Shown: piece after piece, positions 54,330-62,377 of the stretch
How positions within the stretch are numbered: the stretch's first letter is position 1
Layout: each line of letters opens with the position of its first letter
DNA from: Alphaproteobacteria bacterium
Lineage (GTDB): Bacteria > Pseudomonadota > Alphaproteobacteria > Rhizobiales > Rhizobiaceae
Direction of reading: 5' to 3'
Assembly (NCBI GenBank): GCA_016861165.1
Contig: BOKV01000004.1
Location: 116,713 to 180,712, forward strand
Length of the DNA: 64,000 bases
Translations under genes and position numbers: made by a program
Notes under the pieces: generated by a model
Told to the model about the DNA's origin: nothing
Seen by the model: only the letters and a program-made list of their open reading frames with translations
The model's database searches: none

Positions 54330-55364
54330 ATGTCCGATCTCAGCCTCAGCCAGATCCACAAATCGTTCGGCCGCACCGAAGTGCTGCACGGCATCGACCT
54401 CGACATCCGTTCCGGCGAGTTCGTCTCGCTGCTTGGCGCGTCGGGCTGCGGCAAGACCACGCTGCTGCGCATCATCGCCGGGCTGGAGACGGTGACGCGC
54501 GGCACGGTCAGGATCGGCGGGCGCGACGTGACCGGCCTGCCGCCCGAGCACCGCGACATCGCCATGATGTTCCAGTCCTACGCGCTGCTGCCGCACCTGT
54601 CGGCCTTCGAGAACGTCCGCTTTCCGTTGCGCATGCGCCGGCGGGGCAGCCGGGCCGAACAGGCCGAGCGGGTGGAGCGGGCGCTGGAAACGGTGCGGCT
54701 CGCCGACCTCGGCCACCGCCGGCCGAGCCAGCTGTCCGGCGGCCAGCAGCAGCGGGTGGCGCTGGCGCGCGCCATCGTCTCCAACCCGCAGATCCTGCTG
54801 CTCGACGAGCCGCTCTCCAACCTAGACGCCAGGCTGCGCGAGGAGATGCAGGTGGAGCTGATCGAAATCCACCGCCGGCTCGGCCTGACCACCATCTTCG
54901 TCACCCACGACCAGGACGAGGCGCTGTCCCTGTCGGACCGGGTGGTGCTGATGAATGCCGGCAGGGTCGAGCAGCAGGGGTCGCCGCGCGAAATCTATGC
55001 GGCACCGGCCACCAGCTTCGCTTCGTCCTTCCTCGGCTCGGCCAATCTGCTGCCGGTGACGGTCGGACCGGGGCCGGTCGCCCGCCTTGCCGACGGCCAG
55101 CAGCTGGCGATCCCGGCCGGCCAGGCGACGCCGGGCGAGCGCCTCCTGGTCCTGCGCCAGGAGGACGTGGAAATGCTGCCGGCGGAAAAGGCTGGCGATT
55201 TGAAGGCCCGGGTGGCGATCCGGGTCTATCTCGGTGCCCGCCACCGCTACATGCTCGATCTCGCCGGCCAGCGCATCAGCGTCATGGCGGCGAACTCGCT
55301 GCTGCTGGAACCGGGCGAGGAAGTGGCGCTGAAGGTCGGCCGCATCCTGCTGCTCGCCCGCTGA
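54330..55364 (+). CDS. ABC ATPase, PotA type
   Basis: 344 residues. GASGCGKTTLLR, FQSYALLPHL, LSGGQQQRVALARAI, LLLDEPLSNLD, VTHDQDEAL, then a TOBE domain from about 270. It completes the importer DUF3830-receptor-permease-permease-ATPase. Directly adjacent to the permease gene. Confidence 0.92.
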   Translation: MSDLSLSQIHKSFGRTEVLHGIDLDIRSGEFVSLLGASGCGKTTLLRIIAGLETVTRGTVRIGGRDVTGLPPEHRDIAMMFQSYALLPHLSAFENVRFPLRMRRRGSRAEQAERVERALETVRLADLGHRRPSQLSGGQQQRVALARAIVSNPQILLLDEPLSNLDARLREEMQVELIEIHRRLGLTTIFVTHDQDEALSLSDRVVLMNAGRVEQQGSPREIYAAPATSFASSFLGSANLLPVTVGPGPVARLADGQQLAIPAGQATPGERLLVLRQEDVEMLPAEKAGDLKARVAIRVYLGARHRYMLDLAGQRISVMAANSLLLEPGEEVALKVGRILLLAR

Positions 55365-55413
55365 GCCGGAAGCCGCTGTCGCTGCCTCGCAAGTTGGTCC
55401 GACGCGGTCGCCA

Positions 55414-56454
55414 TTACTCCAAGCCAAACTCAGCCTTCAGGAAATCCACAGTCGCCTGATCGCGTAGTTTGCAGACGATGTTCTGGTTGGCGAACGCGCC
55501 CTTAAACCACTTGCCTTGGTTCCGATCGAACGTCTTCTTCCAATCGATACCTACGACATATTCGGCGAGTTCTGAGTTTTCCGCATCGTGTCCGAGGTTC
55601 TGACCTGACAGCGACTGCTCAAGGAGCGGTCCCTCCGGTGTCCGAAACTCGGCTGCAGGCGTTTTCTCGGTCGTGACTACACCGTAGCCGATGTAACCGT
55701 TGCCCTTGTCGAAGACGAAGACCTCGTCACCGATACCAAGCTGGTCGAGGCGTTTGGAATAGAACTCGCCATGTCCTGCTGCGATAAATCCGTACCTCCT
55801 GTAGTCGTCCCACGAACGATTCTCGTTGAGCCCGGCATTGGCAAAGAAATATCCGGACCATGGCGGGCGAACCTTGCGCTCGGAACGTTCCTCGACTTCT
55901 TCCTGATCAAGCAGGAAATCCGTCGTCAACCATTCCTGGCCATTCGCCTCAAAGACGTTGAAGAACACGGTATTGATGGCTACCCCGTGTTCCTCGGATA
56001 GGTATTCGACGATCCGGCGCGAAGCCGGGTCGAGCTCGCTTGCGACGATCAGCATTGAATGGCTGGCGTTGAGCCGATCGGGGATCATCTCGCCAAAGTG
56101 TTCGCGGTAGGCTGTGACAAGGCGCTGGCTCAGGAATTTCTCGGCGCGCTCATAAATCTCGGGCGTCGTAAGCGTGCGCACCCATGACGCATAATCAAGC
56201 ACCTGCGCTACAATCTCACGCGGGGTTCGATCCTTCTTCAACTCGATAATGATCAGCGCACCTGTGACATCCATCGCCAGGAGGTCGATGAATTTGCCGT
56301 GGTCCGTTGGCACCTGCCGGCCAATAATCAGAGCGTCCAAACCCAGAAGGCTTGGGTCCGATGCGACCCAATCTTCGATCAGGCTCTCCTTGTTAAGAGA
56401 CTTGCGAGTCGCCGGTCTCAGCTTGTCCCCGACAATGTTGTAGAGTGAAGTCAC
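55414..56454 (-). CDS. PD-(D/E)XK nuclease with PUA/EVE-like C-terminus
   Basis: 346 residues. The N-terminal domain shows the nuclease core D57 in GKFIDLLAMD, then E71-L-K73 in IIIELKKDRTP and Q84 with Y88 in IVAQVLDYAS, as in RecB-like/NucS (DUF91) endonucleases. The C-terminal part (about 200-340) has GYFFANAG, W215, YGFIAAGHGEFYSKRL and GIGDEVFVFDKGNGYIGYG. That resembles PUA/EVE-like domains that read modified bases. Base composition is lower in GC than neighbours (31 of 60 bases from 55921 by my count), so it was probably acquired. A modification-dependent restriction or defence enzyme is plausible but not shown. Confidence 0.72.
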   Translation of the reverse strand: MTSLYNIVGDKLRPATRKSLNKESLIEDWVASDPSLLGLDALIIGRQVPTDHGKFIDLLAMDVTGALIIIELKKDRTPREIVAQVLDYASWVRTLTTPEIYERAEKFLSQRLVTAYREHFGEMIPDRLNASHSMLIVASELDPASRRIVEYLSEEHGVAINTVFFNVFEANGQEWLTTDFLLDQEEVEERSERKVRPPWSGYFFANAGLNENRSWDDYRRYGFIAAGHGEFYSKRLDQLGIGDEVFVFDKGNGYIGYGVVTTEKTPAAEFRTPEGPLLEQSLSGQNLGHDAENSELAEYVVGIDWKKTFDRNQGKWFKGAFANQNIVCKLRDQATVDFLKAEFGLE

Positions 56455-56782
56455 GCTGCCGCTTCCATGTCACAATTTCGAAAGGAAATAGGTTCGCCAA
56501 CACATCGCGTAAGGGTCAACATAGATGCATGTCGGTGTAGATATATCTTAATATCTATGATTGGTCAATGAGAGAGTTAGCAGCATCAAGAAATGAGCAA
56601 ATAATACTAGTGCTGGCCGACGACGCACAAAAAGATATCCCCCACCTTCTTCGGGCGGCCATTCAATCTCAAATGTCAGACAGTCCGCGGGCCGGCCGTG
56701 CCCTTGCGCGGGCAGCCGGCCGGCTTATCATCACCGCCAGGACATGGCGCTGCCGCGCCGCGGCCGTTTCGTCAGCGCTCAA
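56455..56782. other. AT-rich spacer with inverted repeat and ORF remnant
   Basis: Upstream of the nuclease gene the DNA is AT-rich (20 of 60 bases from 56521 are G or C). A perfect inverted repeat TAGATAT-ATCTTA-ATATCTA spans 56538-56557. A short frame opens at ATG 56568 (MRELAASRNEQIILVLADDA) and runs to 56786, but after about 39 codons it enters GC-rich sequence and overlaps the LysR start. It is probably a decayed or truncated gene end. Composition returns to genome-typical near 56685, which marks the right border of the acquired patch. Confidence 0.4.
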
Positions 56783-57715
56783 ATGAGGCTGCTGTTGCGC
56801 ACCATCGACATGCGAACTTTCGTCGTCCTCACTCGGACGCGCAACTTCCGCCGGGCGGCGGAGGAGCTCAACACCACCCAGCCCGCCATTTCCAACCGGC
56901 TGACCGCGATCGAGAGCGAGTATGGCTGCCGCCTGATCGAGCGCGGCGACGGCGTGTTCCGCCTGACCAGCGAGGGCGAGCAGGTGCTCAAGGGCTTCGA
57001 GGCGGCGCTCGGCGAACTCGACCGCGTCAGCCGCAGCCTGTCCGGGGTGCCGGTGCCGCGCGCCGAACCCTTGAAGATCGGCGCGATCGACACGGTTGCC
57101 GCCACCTGGATGCCGGAGCTGATCGAGCGCCTGCACGGCCGGTTTCCCGACCTGCAGATCGAGCTCACCGTCGACGGCACGGCGCCGCTGCTGGCGGGGC
57201 TGAAGACCGGCCGCTTCGAGGTGGTCTTCGCCATCCAGCCAATGGTGGACGAGGGCTTTCGCAGCTTTTCGCCCTGCGTGCTGCAGATGATCTGGGCCGG
57301 CTCGCCGCGGCTGATCGACCCCGAACGCGACTTCACGCCGCGCGACATCGCCAAGCTGCCGATCATCTCGTTTCCGAAGGGAACCCCGCCATATCTGATG
57401 ATCGCGCCCTATTTTCACGACGAGCAGGTGCTGGCGTCGAACCTGACCAGCTGCAACTCGCTCTACGCCATCGTCAGCCTGCTGATCGACGGCTTCGGTG
57501 TTGCCTCGCTGCCGGCGGTGGTCATCCGGCGCGAACTGAAGAGCGGACAGCTGCGCCCGCTCAAGGTGACCAAGCGCTTCCCGTCAATGCCGGTGGTTGC
57601 CTCCTATCAGGCGCTAACCCATCAGGATATGATTCGTACCGTCGTCGAGATGAGCCGCACGGTCGCCTCGGAATTCTGCGCGCGGGCCGAACCGGGCACC
57701 GCCTGGGTGGAGTGA
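56783..57715 (+). CDS. LysR-family transcriptional regulator
   Basis: 310 residues from ATG 56783; ATG 56744 would add 13 residues. The HTH reads FVVLTRTRNFRRAAEELNTTQPAISNRL, and the effector domain starts near 90 (LKIGAIDTVAATWMPELIERLHGRFPDLQIEL in parts). Target unknown. Neighbouring genes are the acquired nuclease patch and tRNA genes, so it may control the ABC importer upstream or act elsewhere. Confidence 0.87.
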   Translation: MRLLLRTIDMRTFVVLTRTRNFRRAAEELNTTQPAISNRLTAIESEYGCRLIERGDGVFRLTSEGEQVLKGFEAALGELDRVSRSLSGVPVPRAEPLKIGAIDTVAATWMPELIERLHGRFPDLQIELTVDGTAPLLAGLKTGRFEVVFAIQPMVDEGFRSFSPCVLQMIWAGSPRLIDPERDFTPRDIAKLPIISFPKGTPPYLMIAPYFHDEQVLASNLTSCNSLYAIVSLLIDGFGVASLPAVVIRRELKSGQLRPLKVTKRFPSMPVVASYQALTHQDMIRTVVEMSRTVASEFCARAEPGTAWVE

Positions 57716-57758
57716 GAACATATCCTCCGGCCCATGGGCGGGGCGGTGGGTGGCGGGA

Positions 57759-57834
<76 letters not shown>

Positions 57835-57871
57835 GATCCGGGTCATGGGAACCGCCATTGCCGGCGGCGCC

Positions 57872-57945
57872 TGGAGGCCTCGCCCGGAATCGAACCGGGG
57901 TGCACGGATTTGCAGTCCGCTGCGTAACCACTCCGCCACGAGGCC
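57872..57945 (-). tRNA. tRNA-Cys (anticodon GCA)
   Basis: A 74-base cloverleaf with encoded CCA, starting GGCCTCGTGGCGGAGTGG on the minus strand. The anticodon loop CTGCAAA gives GCA. T-arm is CCCGGTTCGATTCCGGG. Transcription should start at the promoter just upstream. Confidence 0.93.
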
Positions 57946-57956
57946 GTCCGGCGCCT

Positions 57957-57985
57957 CATATCGGCGAGTTGCGGTTCCCTGTCAA
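57957..57985 (-). promoter_or_regulatory. promoter of the tRNA-Cys/tRNA-Ala unit
   Basis: On the minus strand TTGACA (57985-57980) and GATATG (57962-57957) are spaced by 17 bases; the start point would fall about 5-7 bases before the tRNA-Cys 5' end. Confidence 0.6.
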
Positions 57986-58141
57986 GGCGATGTCGGGGCA
58001 TTGCGGGGGCGGACGCCGGCAGCACGGCGGGCCCCGCGACTTGATTACGATCAAGGGCCGATGTGGCCGCCGCTGATATTCAATCATTTGCAAACGACAC
58101 CGGCATCCGCCGCAAGGCCATGCCAGGCTGGAGAACCCAAA

Positions 58142-58573
58142 ATGCGGTTTCGTGGATTCATCGCCGCGGCGCTGGCCGCGGGTCTGGTCGCCGCTCCGGC
58201 ACTGGGCGCGTCGCTCCCGTCGTCAATCGACAGCGCGCAGGCCGTGCCCGACGGTGTCCTGCTGGCGCAGTGGTATCCGCCACCGCCACCCCCTGTCTAC
58301 GTGCCGCCACCGGTCTACGTGCCGCCACCGGTCTACGTGCCGCCGCCGCCCGTCTATGTGCCGCCGCCGCCGGTCTACGTGCCGCCACCGCCAGTCTACG
58401 TGCCGCCGCCGGTTTATGTGCCGCCACCGGTTTACGTGCCGCCCGCGGTGCGCTATCTGCCGCCCGCCCATGTGCAATGGTGCAGGGCACGCTATTTCTC
58501 CTACAATCCGGCAACCAACCGCTACCTGGCCCGTGACGGGCGCTGGCGCGTGTGTCGCAGTCCGTTCATGTAG
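58142..58573 (+). CDS. secreted BA14K-like protein with PPPVYV repeats
   Basis: 143 residues from ATG 58142. A signal peptide ends near ALGAS. Residues 46-100 are a run of PPPVYV or PPPPVYV units (about nine copies), an extended polyproline-type segment. The C-terminus WCRARYFSYNPATNRYL with GRWRVC matches the BA14K-type domain (two conserved Cys). BA14K proteins are small surface-associated proteins of Brucella and relatives. The DNA under the repeat is a tandem array of 18- and 21-base units, so copy number may vary between strains. Confidence 0.75.
   Translation: MRFRGFIAAALAAGLVAAPALGASLPSSIDSAQAVPDGVLLAQWYPPPPPPVYVPPPVYVPPPVYVPPPPVYVPPPPVYVPPPPVYVPPPVYVPPPVYVPPAVRYLPPAHVQWCRARYFSYNPATNRYLARDGRWRVCRSPFM
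58280..58445 (+). repeat. in-frame tandem repeat of 18/21-base units
   Basis: Repeated GTGCCGCCACCGGTCTAC units with a few third-position changes and occasional extra CCG codons. Because every unit is a multiple of three, expansion or contraction keeps the frame of the BA14K-like gene. Confidence 0.8.
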
Positions 58574-58630
58574 GCGTTGCCGCGCCCGCTCAAGGGCACG
58601 GCCGGCCCTGCAATCGGCATGACGATTGCC

Positions 58631-58659
58631 TGTGCCCGGGGGCGTTTCCCGGGCACAGT
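58631..58659. terminator. 11-bp hairpin downstream of the BA14K-like gene
   Basis: CTGTGCCCGGG and CCCGGGCACAG pair perfectly around a seven-base loop. It lies between the BA14K-like gene (plus) and the tRNA-Lys 3' end (minus), where it could end transcription from both sides. No T-run. Confidence 0.45.
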
Positions 58660-58685
58660 ATTCAATGTAAGTCATTGAAATTATT

Positions 58686-58761
<76 letters not shown>

Positions 58762-58816
58762 GAGGCGGCCATCGGGCCGCGATGCCACGCGCGTCGCGCG
58801 GAAATCGTTGCGGCGC

Positions 58817-58845
58817 TGTCTAACCCGTCGCACCGGCGATGGCAA
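58817..58845 (-). promoter_or_regulatory. candidate promoter of tRNA-Lys
   Basis: On the minus strand TTGCCA (58845-58840) and TAGACA (58822-58817) are spaced by 17 bases, some 50 bp before the tRNA. The rest of 58846-59040 shows nothing recognisable. Confidence 0.4.
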
Positions 58846-59040
58846 GAACCTATCGGCGGCGTTCGGAAAGGGGCGATCGCGGCTGGCGGCGGCGCCGCTG
58901 CCCCGGCGCCCCCCAAGTCATCGCCGCCGCCGCCGCGCATTTTCTGTTGAGTGGATTGAACCGCTGGACTAACCTCAACCTGAGGTAACAAGAGTCCACG
59001 CGTGCCGGGGCGGCCCGCGACGGACCGGGGGCGGGCTGGA

Positions 59041-60468
59041 ATGGCGATCATTCCCGTGATCTCGGGCGGCGGCGGCGGCACCCGGCTGTGGCCGCTGTCG
59101 CGCCGCTGCCGGCCCAAGCAGTTCCTGCACTGGGCCGGCGATCCCAGTCTGTTCCAGCAGGCGGTGCTGCGCTGCCGCCAGCCGGCGTTCGATCCGCGCC
59201 CGATCATCGTCGGCGCCCGCCAGCACCGCTTCCTCATCGCCGAGCAACTGACTGCGGTCGGCACGGCCGCCGACATCCTGCTGGAACCGACCGGGCGCGA
59301 TTCCTGCGCGGCGATCGCGGCGGCGAGCCTGCACGCGCTGTCGCGCTCGCCGGACGCCCTCGTGCTGGCGATGGCCTGCGATCACCGCATCCCCGACGCC
59401 GCCGCCTTCGGCCGCGTCGCGGCCGCCGCCGCCACGCTGGCCGAGGCCGGCCGCATCGTCACCTTCGGCGTCAGGCCCGACCGCGCCGAGACCGGCTACG
59501 GCTACATCGCCCCCGGTCGCTGCCTCGGCGCCGGGCTGGAAGTCGAGCAGTTCGTCGAGAAGCCGGACGCGGCAGAAGCCGCCCGCTTCGTTGCCGAGGG
59601 GTGGCTGTGGAACAGCGGCAACTTCCTGTTCCGCGCCCGCACCTTCCTTGCCGAACTGGAGCGGCTCGCGCCGCGGCTGCTGGCGGCCGTCGAGCGCGCC
59701 TATCGCGGCGCCCGCGCCGACCTCGGCTTCCTGCGGCTCGACGAGGCGGCGTTCGCCGGCGCGCCCGCGCTTGCCGTCGACCGGGCGGTGCTCGAGCGCA
59801 CCGGGCGGGCGGCGGTGGTGCCGGTCGCCTATCGCTGGGACGATTTCGGCGACTGGGCGGCGGTCGCGCGCGGACTGGCGAGCGATCGCCACGGCAACGC
59901 CATCGCCGGCGAAGCCAGGGTGGTCGGCGGGCGCAACAACCTTGTCCATTCGGCCGACCGGCTGACAGCACTGGTCGGGGTCGATGACATGGTGGTTGTC
60001 TCGACCCGCGACTGCCTGCTGGTGGTGCCGCGCGAGCGCGCGCAGGAGGTTGCCGGCCTGGTCGAACGGCTGCGCCGCGAGGGGCGGCCGCAGGCCGATG
60101 AATCGCATCAGGTGTTCCGCCCGTGGGGCAGCTACGAGCGGCTCGACGCCGGTGACGGCTACCAGGTCAAGCAGATCGCGGTCAGGCCGGGCGGTACGCT
60201 GTCGCTGCAGAGCCACATGCGCCGCGCCGAGCACTGGGTCGTTGTCGCCGGCAGGGTAGAGGCGACGGTCGGACGCACCACCCGCATGCTCGGGCCGGGC
60301 CAGTCGGCCGACGTTCCGCCCGCTACCCGCCACCGGCTGGCCAATCGCGGCAACCGCATGGCGCTGATCATCGAGGTCCAGACCGGCAGCTATCTTGGCG
60401 AGGACGACATCCTGCGCCATGACGACGCCTATGGCCGCGTCGAAGGGAGCGAGCACGACCGCGCCTGA
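59041..60468 (+). CDS. manC: mannose-1-phosphate guanylyltransferase / mannose-6-phosphate isomerase
   Basis: 475 residues from ATG 59041, bifunctional length. The nucleotidyltransferase signature is GGGTRLWPLSRRCRPKQFL, with FVEKPD and WNSGNFLFRA. The C-terminal type II isomerase cupin includes RPWGSYERLDAG, QIAVRPGGTLSLQSHMRRAEHW and PPATRHRLANRG. It makes GDP-mannose for polysaccharides or glycoconjugates. No other polysaccharide genes are seen except the adjacent GtrA-type protein. Confidence 0.92.
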   Translation: MAIIPVISGGGGGTRLWPLSRRCRPKQFLHWAGDPSLFQQAVLRCRQPAFDPRPIIVGARQHRFLIAEQLTAVGTAADILLEPTGRDSCAAIAAASLHALSRSPDALVLAMACDHRIPDAAAFGRVAAAAATLAEAGRIVTFGVRPDRAETGYGYIAPGRCLGAGLEVEQFVEKPDAAEAARFVAEGWLWNSGNFLFRARTFLAELERLAPRLLAAVERAYRGARADLGFLRLDEAAFAGAPALAVDRAVLERTGRAAVVPVAYRWDDFGDWAAVARGLASDRHGNAIAGEARVVGGRNNLVHSADRLTALVGVDDMVVVSTRDCLLVVPRERAQEVAGLVERLRREGRPQADESHQVFRPWGSYERLDAGDGYQVKQIAVRPGGTLSLQSHMRRAEHWVVVAGRVEATVGRTTRMLGPGQSADVPPATRHRLANRGNRMALIIEVQTGSYLGEDDILRHDDAYGRVEGSEHDRA

Positions 60469-60569
60469 GTTCCCACCGACCCGGCTGATCGACTCGCTTG
60501 ACCCGCGTTTGCCCGCCCGGGCGAGAATCGCCTATTGCTGCGGGCGCCAGAAGAGGCGGTGACGAATCC

Positions 60570-60992
60570 ATGCTCCGACCCGGACCCGAGCCGACGCCGA
60601 GCGGCGCCTCGCGCCGTCTGCGTGACGAGATGCTGCGGTTCGGCCTGGTCGGCGTCGTCGGCTTCGTAGTCAATGCCGGCCTGGTCGAGGCATTCGCGGC
60701 CTTCATCGGCCCGGCCTGGGCCCAGGCCATCGCCTTTCCGGCCGCGGTCACCACCACCTGGTGGCTCAACCGGCGCTACACCTTCGCGGCCAGCCGCTAT
60801 CACTGGCGCCACGAGTGGCTGCGCTATGCCGGCGCCAACATGCTCGGCTGGATCGCCAACAACGGCGTCTACTTCCTCCTGATCCTGAACGTCGCCTTCA
60901 TCTGGCGCCATGCCTCGATCGCGGTGGCGGCGGGATCGCTCGCCGGCATGGCGTTCAACTTCGCCGCGTCGAAATGGCTGGTGTTCCGGTGA
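60570..60992 (+). CDS. GtrA-family membrane protein
   Basis: 140 residues from ATG 60570, four predicted helices. GLVGVVGFVVNAGLVEAF at the start, TTWWLNRRYTF in the middle and FNFAASKWLVF at the end are GtrA landmarks. GtrA proteins flip lipid-linked sugars or assist glycan transfer. It is 101 bp after manC on the same strand, which supports a role in the same glycan pathway. Confidence 0.85.
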   Translation: MLRPGPEPTPSGASRRLRDEMLRFGLVGVVGFVVNAGLVEAFAAFIGPAWAQAIAFPAAVTTTWWLNRRYTFAASRYHWRHEWLRYAGANMLGWIANNGVYFLLILNVAFIWRHASIAVAAGSLAGMAFNFAASKWLVFR

Positions 60993-61039
60993 TGGCGGCG
61001 GCGAGGGCAGCCGCCGATGCCGCTCGGCCGGATGCGGCG

Positions 61040-62377
61040 CTATCGCGGCTCCTGCAGCGCCTCGTCGAAGGCACGCACCACCGGGTTGAGCAGGTAGGAG
61101 ATGACCGAGCGCTTGCCGGTCAGGATTTCGGCGGTGACGATCATGCCGGGGCGCACGTCGGTGATCCCGGGCGGCAGGTTGTCGAGATCGATGTCAACCA
61201 GCGCCACATAGCGCGGCGGCGCCGTCTCGCTGCCCTGCGCGGCGGTGCTGGGAGCGATGCGGCCGATGCGGCCGTTGGCGACGCCGTGCTGCTCGAACGG
61301 GAAGGCCTCGAACTTCACGCGTACGGGGTCGCCGACCTTGATCAGGCCGATATCCTTGGTCTCGATCAGCACCTTGCCGTGCAGGACGGAGTTGGTCGGG
61401 ACCAGTGTCGCGATCGGCTTGGCCGGCTCCACCACCGAGCCGACCGAAAGGTCGGCGCGTTCGAGCACGATGGCGTCGACGGGCGCGCGCAGGTTGACCA
61501 GGTCCTGGCGGCGTCTGCCCTTGACGATCTCGGTGATGACCCGGCTCTGCGTGCGCCTGGCCTCGACCAGGTCGGCCGCGGTCTCGCGCTGCCAGTTGCT
61601 CTCGAAGGCCGCCCGTTCGGCCTCGACCACTTCGAGCGTCTTGGCGAGCACCGCTTCGCGATCGTTGAGCCGTTCCTGGTCCTGCTGGACGGCGAGCACC
61701 TCGGCGCGCGTCTGCAGGACGGCGAGCCGCGAGCCGACGTCGCGGTCGAACAGCTGTTCGCGCATCTTGAGGATCTCGTTGAGCACCTCGATGCGCAGCT
61801 TGCTGGTCTCGCGTTCGCCGCGCACCGAATCCATCTCCCGGCGGACCTCGTCGATCTTGGCGGCATAGCCCGAAATGCGCGCCTGGTACTCGGCGCCGCG
61901 GTCCCTCGCCAGGCGGGTCTCCAGCGAGACGAACTCGGCGGCGGCGTCGGATGGCGTCGCGGGCTGCGCCTCGCCGGCCAGCTCGGCCTCGAGCCGGGCG
62001 ATGCGGGCGCGCAGGTAACGTTCCTCGGCAATGAGAGAATCGAGGTCGGCCGTCTGTATCGTGGGGTCGAAGACGACGATCGGGTCGCCGGCGGCGACGC
62101 GGTCGCCGACGGCAACCTTGATCTCGCGAATGGTCATGATCTCTGTCGGCTGGATGACGATCAGCGGCTCGGAGGTGGCGATCTGGCCCGGCGCCACCAC
62201 CGCCACGTCGATCTTGACGAGGATGGACGCCACCACGCCGGTCACGATCATGGCCAGCACCAGATAGAGCAGGCCGCGCGCAAACCACGGCAGCGGCTTG
62301 CCCGCGACCGCCAGTGCGTCGGGGAGGAACTCGTTGATCTGTCTCTCGACCAGGCGGTCAGACATTCGCCCGCTCAT
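61040..62377 (-). CDS. type I secretion membrane-fusion protein (HlyD family)
   Basis: 445 residues from ATG 62377, chosen because it overlaps the exporter stop (ATGA); a GTG at 62416 is possible. One transmembrane helix near residues 30-52 (FARGLLYLVLAMIVTGVVASI in part), a lipoyl-like half (VVAPGQIATSEPLIVIQP), a long coiled coil (about 95-280) and the closing VDIDLDNLPPGITDVRPGMIV with RSVISYLLNPV typical of HlyD/LapC. It links the ABC exporter to an outer-membrane TolC-like channel not found in the window. Confidence 0.9.
   Translation of the reverse strand: MSGRMSDRLVERQINEFLPDALAVAGKPLPWFARGLLYLVLAMIVTGVVASILVKIDVAVVAPGQIATSEPLIVIQPTEIMTIREIKVAVGDRVAAGDPIVVFDPTIQTADLDSLIAEERYLRARIARLEAELAGEAQPATPSDAAAEFVSLETRLARDRGAEYQARISGYAAKIDEVRREMDSVRGERETSKLRIEVLNEILKMREQLFDRDVGSRLAVLQTRAEVLAVQQDQERLNDREAVLAKTLEVVEAERAAFESNWQRETAADLVEARRTQSRVITEIVKGRRRQDLVNLRAPVDAIVLERADLSVGSVVEPAKPIATLVPTNSVLHGKVLIETKDIGLIKVGDPVRVKFEAFPFEQHGVANGRIGRIAPSTAAQGSETAPPRYVALVDIDLDNLPPGITDVRPGMIVTAEILTGKRSVISYLLNPVVRAFDEALQEPR

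Noticed and set aside
57730..57739. GCCCATGGGC palindrome after the LysR gene
   Set aside because: Only ten bases, GC-rich, no second copy or loop; expected by chance in this composition.
58280..58445. Tandem units considered as a CRISPR array
   Set aside because: Units are contiguous with no unique spacers and translate in frame as PPPVYV.
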